The notes under the pieces are model-generated. The model was given only the letters and a program-made list of their open reading frames with translations, was not told the origin of the DNA and did not search any database. Shown one piece after another: positions 54,103-62,160 of a stretch of DNA of 64,000 nucleotides. The stretch lies in assembly GCA_963801105.1 (NCBI GenBank), contig CAWDDH010000003.1:1240001-1304000 (forward strand). Reading direction: 5' to 3'. The number at the start of each line of letters is the position of its first letter. The first letter of the stretch is position 1. Source of the DNA: JAENVU01 sp963801105. Lineage in GTDB: Bacteria; Actinomycetota; Acidimicrobiia; IMCC26256; JAENVU01. A program made the translations under genes and the position numbers.

Positions 54103-55721
54103 ACGACCCGATCGACCGCAATCTGCTTGGCCCAGGCATAGTCGGCCTTGCCGTTCGGGCCCCGCGTCACCTCGTCGACGAAGACGACGTGTCGCGGGGC
54201 CTTGAACGTGGAGATGTTGTCGCGCACGACGCCGACGATCTCCTCCGGCGTCGCCGCCTCGCCCGGTCGGAGTGACACGAGCGCGGTGATCGCCTCGCCG
54301 AACTTCTCGTCGGGCACGCCGACGACGATCGCGTCGGCGACCGCGGGGTGCAGCTTCACCGCTTCCTCGACCTCCTCGGGGAAGATCTTCTCGCCGCCGG
54401 AGTTGATCGACACGCTGCCCCGGCCGAGCAGCTCGATTGTGCCGTCGGCCGCGACCTTCGCCCAGTCCCCCGGGATGGAGTAGCGCTTGCCGTCGAACAC
54501 CCGGAAGGTGGCCGCGGATTTGTCGGGGTCCTTGTAGTAGCCGAGCGGGATCGGGCCGCCGAGCGCGAGGAGCCCCCGCTCGTCCGAGCCAGGATCGATC
54601 TCCCGACCGTCCTCGGTCAACACCTTGGCGTGGCCGCCGATCGAGAACTTGGCCGTGGTGGCCTCCATGCCCGGCGCGCTGATCTGCTGCGCGAAGCCCA
54701 CGCCCTCGCTCGAGCCCAGTGAGTCAAGGCATAGGAACTGGCCGCGCTCCATGAGGGCCTGCTTCACCTCGGCGGTCCACATCACGCCGGAGCTGATGAT
54801 CAGCCCGAGGGAGGAGAGGTCGTACGGGGCGTTGTCGGTCTCGGCCTCCTCGAGGGCCCGGACCATCGGCTTGCCGAATGCGTCGCCGACGATCGCCATC
54901 TGTGTCACGTGCTCGTCCTCGACCGCCTTCCACAGCTCGTGGGCGTCGAAGCTGCGCGACTCGAGCGTGACGATCGCACCGCCCGCGGTGAGCGCCTGGA
55001 GCGAGCTCATGAATCCGGTGCCGTGCATCAGCGGCGACGCGGGTAGGTGCACGGGGGTCCGCCCGTTGGCCGCGATCTCCGCGGCGACGCGCGCGCATTC
55101 CTCGGGTGACGTGGGGGGCACCGCGCCGAGCAGCCCGAGCACCGACGGCACGAGCGTCTCGAAGAGGTCCTCGTTGCGCCACATGACGCCCTTGGGCATG
55201 CCGGTGGTGCCGCCGGTGTAGAGGATGTAGAGGTCGTCGCCGGACTTCTCGACGCGCGCGGCGGGCTCGTGCCCGGCGATCAGGTCCTCGTACCGGTGCG
55301 CGCCCTCCACGAGCGGGTGGCCGTCGTCGACCTGCACGATGGCCTTGAGCGCGGGGACGTCGCGCCACACCTTGGCCACGTGCTCGCCGAGGACACCATG
55401 GAACAGGAGGATCTCGGCGTCGGAGTTCTCGAGCAGGTACCGCAGCTCGCCCTCGAGGTAGCGGTAGTTCACATTCACCGGCGCGCTGCGGCACTTCCAG
55501 GTGGCGAAGACCCCTTCGAGGTACTCGATGGAGTTGTAGAGGTAGCTCGCGACCTTGCCGTCCGCGGCCAGTCCGAGCTCGGTGAACGCCGACGCGAGCC
55601 GGGCCGAGCGGTCCTCCCACTCGGACCACGTTCGGTGGCGGTCGCCCTGCGCGAGGGCGAGGCGACCGGGCTGACCGTCCGTGATCGCCTCCCAGCACGT
55701 TGCGAAGTTCCAGTCCGTCAT
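54099..55721 (-). CDS. Acyl-CoA synthetase (AMP-forming), FadD-like
   Basis: The 540-residue protein has the AMP-binding loop LYTGGTTGMPKGVMW near residue 170, LPASPLMHGTGF, SSEGVGFAQQ in the place of the A5 motif, and SINSGGEKIFPEEVEEAV. The C-terminal GPNGKADYAWAK holds the catalytic Lys. It should activate a fatty or other carboxylic acid to its CoA ester. The ATG at 55721 has an AGGGGGC ribosome site. No neighbour tells the substrate. It ends against the pilin gene. Confidence 0.93.
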   Translation of the reverse strand: MTDWNFATCWEAITDGQPGRLALAQGDRHRTWSEWEDRSARLASAFTELGLAADGKVASYLYNSIEYLEGVFATWKCRSAPVNVNYRYLEGELRYLLENSDAEILLFHGVLGEHVAKVWRDVPALKAIVQVDDGHPLVEGAHRYEDLIAGHEPAARVEKSGDDLYILYTGGTTGMPKGVMWRNEDLFETLVPSVLGLLGAVPPTSPEECARVAAEIAANGRTPVHLPASPLMHGTGFMSSLQALTAGGAIVTLESRSFDAHELWKAVEDEHVTQMAIVGDAFGKPMVRALEEAETDNAPYDLSSLGLIISSGVMWTAEVKQALMERGQFLCLDSLGSSEGVGFAQQISAPGMEATTAKFSIGGHAKVLTEDGREIDPGSDERGLLALGGPIPLGYYKDPDKSAATFRVFDGKRYSIPGDWAKVAADGTIELLGRGSVSINSGGEKIFPEEVEEAVKLHPAVADAIVVGVPDEKFGEAITALVSLRPGEAATPEEIVGVVRDNISTFKAPRHVVFVDEVTRGPNGKADYAWAKQIAVDRVV

Positions 55722-55789
55722 CTCGATGCCCCCTTGGCGTCCGACCGGCATTCTGCCCGACGGCGCGAGGGGGCCTGCGCGGAGGGGCT

Positions 55790-56191
55790 TCAGCGAGGGC
55801 GGATCTGGGTCCCGGCGCCGGCGGTGACGAACAGGGCCGTGCACGGGCCGGTGACATCGGCCGTGTGCCACGCACCCGGCGGGTTCACGACCGCCTCGCC
55901 GGTCGCGAGCTCGACCGTCGTCACCTCACCGTCGATCTCCTGGTGCAGCACGATCGCGCCCTGCACACAGACGACGAGCTCCGCGCCGCGTGGGTGCATC
56001 TCCCACGTGTCCCACGACCGGTCGAACGAGTGCATCGTCACGAGCCGGCCGTCGTCACTCGCCGCGAGATGGTCCGCCCCGTAGCGCTCGTACCACTCGG
56101 GCGTGCCGTCGAAGCGCTCCAGTCGGACGATGCCGGTTCCCCCGTCGAGGTGGACGGGATGGGTCTCCAGGGTGAACACCGGGTCGGTCAT
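55790..56191 (-). CDS. Cupin-domain protein
   Basis: The 133-residue protein is one cupin barrel: WDTWEMHPRGAELVVCVQG is motif 1 with a single His and a Glu, and AVVNPPGAWHTADV is motif 2 with its His. A metal-binding or small-molecule role is expected, but one of the usual two motif-1 His is absent. The ATG at 56191 was chosen from the good start of the beta strands. It lies 68 bases upstream of the acyl-CoA synthetase start, on the same strand. Confidence 0.85.
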   Translation of the reverse strand: MTDPVFTLETHPVHLDGGTGIVRLERFDGTPEWYERYGADHLAASDDGRLVTMHSFDRSWDTWEMHPRGAELVVCVQGAIVLHQEIDGEVTTVELATGEAVVNPPGAWHTADVTGPCTALFVTAGAGTQIRPR

Positions 56192-56349
56192 CGCGTGATG
56201 GTCGCGCGTCGCCCTCAACGCGTCGAGTGGTGCGCCCGACACGCTCCGCGGGACGCATCTCCGAAACCTCGGAGATGCTTGTCACCGCGACCGCGAATCG
56301 TCAGACTCACCTCACTCGGGCGTCCGCCCGACAGCTAGGGGGAATCATC

Positions 56350-57566
56350 GTGGGGCAACACTTCAGGCGCGTCCGCGCGCTCGCCATCGCCGGGGCGCTC
56401 GTCACGTCCGGGCTCGTCGCGGCGGTGCCGGGCACCGCACACGCCGACGGACCCGGCGTCGGCAACCCGTGGGTCGTCTCGGTCGGAGACTCGGCCATCT
56501 CCGGTGAGGCCGGCCGTTGGGCCGGCAACACCAACAACAGCTCGTCGCACGTCGACGCGGGGGCGCGGACACCTATTACGACAACGCGTCGCACACCGCG
56601 GAGACGATTCCCGGATGTCACCGCTCGGAGTCGGCGATGGTCCACATCGGTGGCGGAGTCAGCTCGCTGAACCTCGCGTGCTCGGGAGCACGGACCTACA
56701 CCCAGACGCCGGGCTCGGGTGACTTCAAGCCCGGTCTCGACTTCTACAACTCCGGTGGATACAAGGGCCAGGCCCAGATGCTCCAGGAGTTCGCGACGAC
56801 GCACAACGTCAAGGCCATCCCGCTGCTGATCGGCGCGAACAACTACGGCTTCGCCGACATCGCGCAGCAGTGCGTGACCGATTGGCTCACCTCGCCGTCG
56901 TGGTGGAAGAACTACTGCTACGACGACTCGAGCATCAAGTCCCGGTTCACGTCCAGCGCGGTCACGGCCCGGACCAACGAGGTCAAGGGCGCGATCCTGA
57001 ACATTCACCAGGCGATGGTGAACGCGGGGTACTCGGACAGCCAGTACAAGATCATCGTCCAGACCTACGTGTCGCCGATCCCGCTCGGTTCGGGTTTCCG
57101 CTACAGCCAGAACGGCTGGACCCGTCAGAGCACCGGCGGTTGCGGCGTGTGGAACAAGGACGCCGACTGGGCGAACAACACCGCCATCGTGAAGATGAAC
57201 CAGGCGCTGACCAACGGTGCCGCGCAGTCCGGGCTCTCGAACTACGTGATCCAGAACGACGCCTCGGCGTTCAACGGGCGCCGGCTCTGTGAGCAGGGCG
57301 TCGGCCTGCTCGAGGAAGTCGGGGTCTCGAACTGGACCCAGTCCAACGCCCCGGACAAGACCGAATGGCAGAACCAGATCCGGACCACCAGCACGATCTT
57401 CGGTCCGTACCAGCTCCAGGAGGACCTGCACCCGAACTACTGGGGTCAGCTCGCCCTGCGGAACTGCCTCCGCCAGGCCTACAACGGCGGCAACATCCGG
57501 GGTGGCACCTGCACCCACGGCACCGGGAAGAACTCGCTCGGTGAGCCGAACATGTCCCTGACCTGA
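56350..57566 (+). CDS. Secreted SGNH/GDSL hydrolase, frameshifted
   Basis: The GTG at 56350 follows a GGGGGA ribosome site. A signal peptide (RRVRALAIAGALVTSGLVAA, ending near TAHADG) leads to NPWVVSVGDSAISGEAGRWA, block I with the nucleophile Ser. The frame breaks near 56570 in a run of five G and resumes as GADTYYDNASHTAETIPGCH. GANNYGF is the block III Asn, and QEDLHPNYWGQLALRNCLRQ holds the catalytic Asp and His. Several cysteines suggest disulfides. It is probably an esterase or lipase outside the cell. The length is one short of a multiple of three, or two over. Confidence 0.85.
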
Positions 57567-57584
57567 TCCAGGTTCCTCGGCGAT

Positions 57585-57614
57585 GGGCGGGCACCGCAGC
57601 TGCGGTGCCCGCCC
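57585..57614 (+). terminator. Hairpin terminator after the SGNH hydrolase
   Basis: GGGCGGGCACCGCAG is followed at once by its complement CTGCGGTGCCCGCCC, a 15-base perfect palindrome 19 bases after the stop. Confidence 0.8.
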
Positions 57615-57690
57615 TCGTCGCGTGAGCCCACGCGCAGGTCCCGGGCTGCACCCCGGAACTGGAGAGGGAGAGGTGGCGACCGCGGCTCGG

Positions 57691-57696
57691 TAGGGT
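57691..57696 (+). promoter_or_regulatory. -10 box (TAGGGT) for a leaderless transcript
   Basis: TAGGGT, preceded by GG, ends seven bases before the ATG at 57704. Confidence 0.6.
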
Positions 57697-57703
57697 GCGC
57701 CCG

Positions 57704-58378
57704 ATGGTCGGGCGCGGAGGACAGCAGCGGATCCCCCGGCCGCAGGGGGTGCGCCCGGGCGCGGCCGCGCCGTGGTCCGGCCTCCCCGCCAATGAGCGTG
57801 CGGTCCCCCTCGCGCTCGCACGGTCGCGGCTCGTCCGCGCGCGCGTCCCGGTCCCGCCCCCGTTCAACGTGCCCGACGCGCGTGAGGCCGCGGTCCTCGT
57901 CGCGGTCTACGAGCGCGACGGCGAAACCAACGTCGTGCTCACGAAGCGACCCGAGACCATGGCCTCGCACCAGGGGGAGATCGCCTTCCCGGGTGGCAAG
58001 CGGGATCCCGACGACCCCAGCCTGACCGCGACGGCACTGCGCGAGGCGGACGAGGAGGTCGGCATCGAACCGGATGCGGTCGAGGTCGTGGCCGAGCTGG
58101 ACACGATCGCGACCGTGGCCTCGGCCTTCACCATCACGCCGTTCGTCGGCGCGCTCGGCGCGGCCCCGGTGCTGCGACCCCACCCGGTGGAGGTCGTCGA
58201 CGCCTTCGGGGTCCCTGTCTCGGAGCTGCTCCACCCCGACACCTACCGGGAGGAGCTGTGGGACCTCTGGGGCGAGTACCGGTCGATGACCTTCTTCGAG
58301 CTCGCGGGCGAGACGGTCTGGGGCGCGACGGCCCGGATCCTGACCCGCTTCCTCACCGCGATCACCGCCGGCGACTGA
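57704..58378 (+). CDS. Nudix hydrolase, CoA pyrophosphatase type (NudL-like)
   Basis: The 224-residue protein has VVLTKRPETMASHQGEIAFP, the signature that precedes the Nudix box in CoA pyrophosphatases (UPF0035), then GGKRDPDDPSLTATALREAD with EEVGI completing the box. It is expected to cleave CoA or acyl-CoA to phosphopantetheine and 3',5'-ADP. An in-frame GTG at 57695 overlaps the -10 box, so the ATG at 57704 is preferred. Confidence 0.9.
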   Translation: MVGRGGQQRIPRPQGVRPGAAAPWSGLPANERAVPLALARSRLVRARVPVPPPFNVPDAREAAVLVAVYERDGETNVVLTKRPETMASHQGEIAFPGGKRDPDDPSLTATALREADEEVGIEPDAVEVVAELDTIATVASAFTITPFVGALGAAPVLRPHPVEVVDAFGVPVSELLHPDTYREELWDLWGEYRSMTFFELAGETVWGATARILTRFLTAITAGD

Positions 58379-58425
58379 CCCCCGCCGGCGGGTCCAGGAC
58401 CCGGGAGGGCCCTCGAGAGGGCTAC

Positions 58426-58431
58426 TAGGCT
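58426..58431 (+). promoter_or_regulatory. -10 box (TAGGCT) upstream of guaB3
   Basis: TAGGCT gives either a leaderless start at the GTG 58443 or a leader of about 55 bases to the GTG at 58497, which has a GGGAG ribosome site. Confidence 0.5.
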
Positions 58432-58496
58432 GAACGATTCGGGTGCGTCTCGCAAGGGCCCGGACTTGGCGGAGTAGGAACGACGGGAGCCAGCTG

Positions 58497-59663
58497 GTGG
58501 AAGTCGAGATCGGGATCGGGAAGTCGGGCCGGCGGGCGTACGGGTTCGACGACATCGCCATCGTGCCCAGTCGCCGGACACGGGATCCCGAGGACATCGA
58601 CATCTCCTGGGAGGTCGACGCGTTCAAGTTCGAGCTCCCGCTCGTCGCGTCCGCGATGGACGGCGTCGTCTCGCCCAAGACCGCGATCGAGGTCGGCCGG
58701 CTCGGTGGTGTCGCCTGCCTGAACCTCGAAGGGCTCTGGACCCGCTACGAGGACACCGATTCCGTGTTCGACGAGATCGCGTCGCTCGATCCGGAGAAGG
58801 CCACGCGCCGGATGCAGGAGCTCTACCAGGAGCCGATGAAGGACGAGCTCATCGGCAAGCGCATCCGCGAGATCAAGGACGCCGGCGTGCGCGCCTGCGC
58901 GTCGCTCACGCCCCAGCGCGTCGAGCAGTACTCGGCCGCGGTCCTCGAAGCCGAGCTCGACATCCTCGTCGTGCAGGGCACCGTGGTGTCGGCCGAGCAC
59001 GTGTCGAAGGACCCGGCCCGCCACCCGCTCAACCTGAAGAAGTTCATCCGCGAGTTCGAGATCCCGGTGATCGTCGGTGGGTGCGCCTCCTACAGCACTG
59101 CGCTGCATCTCATGCGCACCGGTGCGGTCGGGATCCTCGTCGGGGTCGGACCGGGTCATGCGTGCACGTCGCGCGGCGTGCTCGGCATCGGGGTCCCGCA
59201 GGCCACCGCGATCGCGGACGCCGCCGGAGCCCGGATCCGCCACCTGGACGAGACCGGGGTCTACGTGCACGTCATCGCCGACGGCGGGATGCGCACCGGC
59301 GGGGACGTCGCCAAGGCGATCGCCTGCGGTGCCGACGCGGTCATGATCGGTTCGCCGCTCGCGGGCGCGTACGAGGCGCCGGGTCGCGGCTACCACTGGG
59401 GCATGGCGACGTTCCATCCCTCGCTGCCGCGGGGTGCCCGCGTCTACGCGGGGCAGAAGGGGACGCTCGAGGAGATCCTCATCGGGCCCGCGCACGAGAA
59501 CGACGGCACCCTGAACCTGTTCGGCGCGCTGCGCACGTCGATGGCCACGACGGGCTACGAGACGGTCAAGGAGTTCCAGAAGGCCGAGGTCATGGTCGCG
59601 CCCTCGCTGCAGACGGAGGGCAAGGCCCTCCAGCGCGCGCAGGGCATCGGCATGGGACGGTGA
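58497..59663 (+). CDS. guaB3: GuaB3 family IMP dehydrogenase-related protein
   Basis: The 388-residue protein starts MEVEIGIGKSGRRAYGFDDI and has IVPSRRTRDPEDIDISWEVD and LVASAMDGVVSPKTAIEVGR, the GuaB3 N-terminus without the CBS pair of GuaB. The active loop VGPGHACTSRGVLGIGVPQA keeps the catalytic Cys, and VIADGGMRTGGDVAKAIACG binds phosphate. GuaB3 proteins lie beside guaA in many actinobacteria; whether they act as IMP dehydrogenase or GMP reductase is not settled here. I chose the GTG at 58497 for its ribosome site and the family start; GTG 58443 adds 18 residues. Confidence 0.92.
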   Translation: MEVEIGIGKSGRRAYGFDDIAIVPSRRTRDPEDIDISWEVDAFKFELPLVASAMDGVVSPKTAIEVGRLGGVACLNLEGLWTRYEDTDSVFDEIASLDPEKATRRMQELYQEPMKDELIGKRIREIKDAGVRACASLTPQRVEQYSAAVLEAELDILVVQGTVVSAEHVSKDPARHPLNLKKFIREFEIPVIVGGCASYSTALHLMRTGAVGILVGVGPGHACTSRGVLGIGVPQATAIADAAGARIRHLDETGVYVHVIADGGMRTGGDVAKAIACGADAVMIGSPLAGAYEAPGRGYHWGMATFHPSLPRGARVYAGQKGTLEEILIGPAHENDGTLNLFGALRTSMATTGYETVKEFQKAEVMVAPSLQTEGKALQRAQGIGMGR

Positions 59664-59665
59664 CC

Positions 59666-61207
59666 ATGAAGGACCAGCAGCACGACAAGGTGCTGGTGGT
59701 GGACCTGGGGGCCCAGTACGCGCAGCTGATCGCGCGCCGGGTGCGCGAAGCGCACGTCTATTCCGAGATCGTGCCCCGCTCGATGCCCTTCGCCGAGATG
59801 CTGGCGATGGGGCCCAAGGCCATCATCCTGAGCGGTGGTCCCGCGTCGGTCCACGTCGACGGCGCGCCGTCGGTGGATCCGGCGATCTACACGTCGGGCA
59901 TCCCGCTCCTGGGCATCTGCTACGGCGCGCAGCTGCTCGCGCGGGACCTCGGTGGCACCGTGGCCAAGACCGGGCGCGGCGAGTACGGGCGGACCGAGCT
60001 GACCGTCGCCCACGCCGGACCGCTCTTCCGGGAGCAGCCCGTCGGCCAGCCGGTGTGGATGAGCCACTTCGACACCATCACCGACGCCCCGACCGACGCG
60101 GTGGTCCTCGCCGCGACTCCCGACACCCCGGCGGCCGCCTTCGGCGACCCGGCCCGGCGGGTCTACGGCGTGCAGTTCCACCCCGAGGTCGCCCACACCG
60201 AGCACGGCCAGGACATCCTCAAGGGCTTTCTCTACGACGTCGCCGAGTGCCGGCCGACGTGGACGAACGTCTCGATCATCGAGGAGGCCGTCGCGGAGAT
60301 CCAGGCCCAGGTCGGCGGCGAGCGGGTCATCTGCGGGCTCTCCGGCGGGGTCGACTCCGCCGTCGCGGCCGCGATCGTGCACAAGGCGATCGGCGACCAG
60401 CTCACGTGTGTGTTCGTGGACACGGGCCTGCTGCGCCTCAACGAGGCCGCGCAGGTGGAGGAGACGTTCCGCCGCCAGTTCCACGTGGATCTGATCCACG
60501 TGAAGGCCGGGGACCGCTTCCTCGCCGCACTCGACGACGTCGTCGAGCCGGAGCGCAAGCGCAAGATCATCGGCGAGACGTTCATCCGCGTCTTCGAGGA
60601 GGTGGCGCGCGACCTCGACGACGCCGCCTTCCTCGTGCAGGGCACCCTCTATCCCGACATCGTCGAGTCGGGTGGCGGCGAGAACGCGGTCATCAAGAGC
60701 CACCACAACGTCGGCGGGTTGCCCGACGACATGAACTTCGAGCTGGTCGAGCCGCTGCGCCACCTGTTCAAGGACGAGGTGCGGGCCGTGGGCGAGGAGC
60801 TCGGCCTGCCCGAGGAGATCGTCTGGCGCCAGCCGTTCCCCGGTCCCGGCCTCGGGGTGCGCATCATCGGGACGATCACGCCCGAGCGGGTCGACATCCT
60901 CCAGCAGGCGGATGCCATCGTCGTCGAGGAGATCCGCCGCGCCGGGCTGTACCGCGAGATCTGGCAGAGCTTCGCGGTGCTGCCGGCGGTACGGACCGTC
61001 GGCGTGCAGGGCGACGACCGTACCTACGCCTACCCGGTCATCCTGCGGGCGGTCACGAGCGACGACGCGATGACCGCCGATTGGGCGCGGATTCCCTACG
61101 ACGTCCTCGAGCGGATCTCGTCGCGGGTGATCAACGAGGTCCCCGGCGTGAACCGCGTGGCCTACGACATCACCTCCAAGCCCCCCGGGACCATCGAGTG
61201 GGAGTGA
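59666..61207 (+). CDS. guaA: GMP synthase (glutamine-hydrolysing)
   Basis: The 513-residue protein has the class I glutaminase domain: VLVVDLGAQYAQLIARRVRE, PLLGICYGAQLLARDLGG with the Cys nucleophile, and GVQFHPEV with the His. The ATP pyrophosphatase domain has VICGLSGGVDSAVAAAIVHK, and the C-terminal dimer domain ends with SKPPGTIEWE. It converts XMP to GMP. The ATG at 59666 lies two bases after the guaB3 stop; a GTG at 59660 is also in frame. The last codons and stop lie inside a 68-base tandem repeat. Confidence 0.98.
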   Translation: MKDQQHDKVLVVDLGAQYAQLIARRVREAHVYSEIVPRSMPFAEMLAMGPKAIILSGGPASVHVDGAPSVDPAIYTSGIPLLGICYGAQLLARDLGGTVAKTGRGEYGRTELTVAHAGPLFREQPVGQPVWMSHFDTITDAPTDAVVLAATPDTPAAAFGDPARRVYGVQFHPEVAHTEHGQDILKGFLYDVAECRPTWTNVSIIEEAVAEIQAQVGGERVICGLSGGVDSAVAAAIVHKAIGDQLTCVFVDTGLLRLNEAAQVEETFRRQFHVDLIHVKAGDRFLAALDDVVEPERKRKIIGETFIRVFEEVARDLDDAAFLVQGTLYPDIVESGGGENAVIKSHHNVGGLPDDMNFELVEPLRHLFKDEVRAVGEELGLPEEIVWRQPFPGPGLGVRIIGTITPERVDILQQADAIVVEEIRRAGLYREIWQSFAVLPAVRTVGVQGDDRTYAYPVILRAVTSDDAMTADWARIPYDVLERISSRVINEVPGVNRVAYDITSKPPGTIEWE

Positions 61208-61346
61208 GGGAAACCCGAGCCGGAGGCGAGGTTGTTTCCCGATCGAGCACGACCATGACCGGCGAGTGGGAGTGAGGGAAACCCGAGCCGGAGGCGAGGT
61301 TGTTTCCCGATCGAGCACGACCATGACCGGCGAGTGGGAGTGAGGG
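61196..61346 (+). repeat. 68-base tandem direct repeat covering the guaA stop and a hairpin
   Basis: Two identical 68-base units (61196-61263 and 61264-61331) are followed by the first 15 bases of a third. Each begins with the guaA tail GAGTGGGAGTGA and contains GGGAAACC, a short loop region and GGTTGTTTCCC, a terminator-like hairpin. The unit probably arose by tandem duplication of the guaA 3' end with its terminator. Confidence 0.9.
61208..61240 (+). terminator. Hairpin after guaA (first of two copies)
   Basis: GGGAAAC (61208-61214) pairs with GTTTCCC (61234-61240), with further CC/GG and GCC/GGC pairs inside. The same hairpin recurs 68 bases on. Confidence 0.6.
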
Positions 61347-61390
61347 TCCTGCCGAGCGCGTCCGCGTCGTCCGACCGCGGCGCCGGGCAC

Positions 61391-61396
61391 TACCGT
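61391..61396 (+). promoter_or_regulatory. -10 box (TACCGT) for a leaderless transcript
   Basis: TACCGT ends seven bases before the ATG at 61404. Confidence 0.6.
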
Positions 61397-61403
61397 CGCC
61401 CGG

Positions 61404-61841
61404 ATGCGGGCCGTGGTACAGCGCGTGTCGAGCGCGTCGGTGCGCGTCGAGGACGAGGTCGTGGGTGCCATCGACGCGGGACTGCTGGTCCTGGTCGGGG
61501 TCACCCACGACGACGACGCCGCGGTCGCAGTCCGGTTGGCCGGACGGGTCGCCAACCTGCGGATCTTCGACGACGCCTCCGGCCGGATGGACCGCTCGCT
61601 GCTGGAGACCGGCGGCGCGGCGCTCGTCGTGTCCCAGTTCACCCTCTACGGGGACACGCGGAAGGGCCGGCGGCCCTCCTGGGGTGATGCGGCCGCCCCG
61701 GAGGTCGCAGAACCGCTGGTGGCGGCGTTCGCGGGCGCCCTGGCCGACCAGGGCGTGCCGGTCGCGACCGGGCGATTTCGGGCGCACATGGCGGTCGAGC
61801 TGGTGAACGACGGGCCCGTGACCCTTGCGCTGGAGGCCTGA
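61404..61841 (+). CDS. dtd: D-aminoacyl-tRNA deacylase
   Basis: The 145-residue protein has MRAVVQRVSSASVRVEDEVV, VVSQFTLYGDTRKGRRPSW with the catalytic Thr loop, and VELVNDGPVTLALE with the cross-subunit GP motif. It removes D-amino acids from mischarged tRNA. Length and motifs are complete. Confidence 0.96.
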   Translation: MRAVVQRVSSASVRVEDEVVGAIDAGLLVLVGVTHDDDAAVAVRLAGRVANLRIFDDASGRMDRSLLETGGAALVVSQFTLYGDTRKGRRPSWGDAAAPEVAEPLVAAFAGALADQGVPVATGRFRAHMAVELVNDGPVTLALEA

Positions 61842-61846
61842 GCCGG

Positions 61847-61852
61847 TAGGTT
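61847..61852 (+). promoter_or_regulatory. -10 box (TAGGTT) for a leaderless transcript
   Basis: TAGGTT, preceded by GG, ends ten bases before the GTG at 61863. Confidence 0.55.
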
Positions 61853-61862
61853 GACCGGCTTC

Positions 61863-62135
61863 GTGGAACGGATCGAGTCTGCCCACAGCCTCTGGCTCTT
61901 CGACCGGGAGCGCCGTCGGTTCCGTCGCCTGCCGCCGGATGCCGACGTCGACGCGCCCGCGCTCGACACCGACTGGGAGCCGTACTTCGCGCTCGAGATC
62001 GACGACGCGACCGGTGCGTTCACGGTGACCCTCAACGAGGACGGCACCCGGCTGCTCCGCGCGTTCCGCAAGACCGACGTGGGCCCGCCGACCCAGGAGC
62101 TCCGTCTCGATCCCGAGTCGGGATCGGAGCGCTGA
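61863..62135 (+). CDS. Small acidic protein of unknown function
   Basis: The 90-residue protein reads MERIESAHSLWLFDRERRRF at its start, then RRLPPDADVDAPALDTDWEP and an acidic body. No membrane segment, cysteine or known motif is seen. The GTG at 61863 was chosen over the TTG at 61851 because a TAGGTT box overlaps the latter. It lies between dtd and pcrA; no function can be proposed. Confidence 0.65.
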   Translation: MERIESAHSLWLFDRERRRFRRLPPDADVDAPALDTDWEPYFALEIDDATGAFTVTLNEDGTRLLRAFRKTDVGPPTQELRLDPESGSER

Positions 62136-62147
62136 CCCGAACACCTG

Positions 62148-62153
62148 TACGAT
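62148..62153 (+). promoter_or_regulatory. -10 box (TACGAT) for a leaderless transcript
   Basis: TACGAT ends seven bases before the ATG at 62161. Confidence 0.6.
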
Positions 62154-62160
62154 GCGCTCG

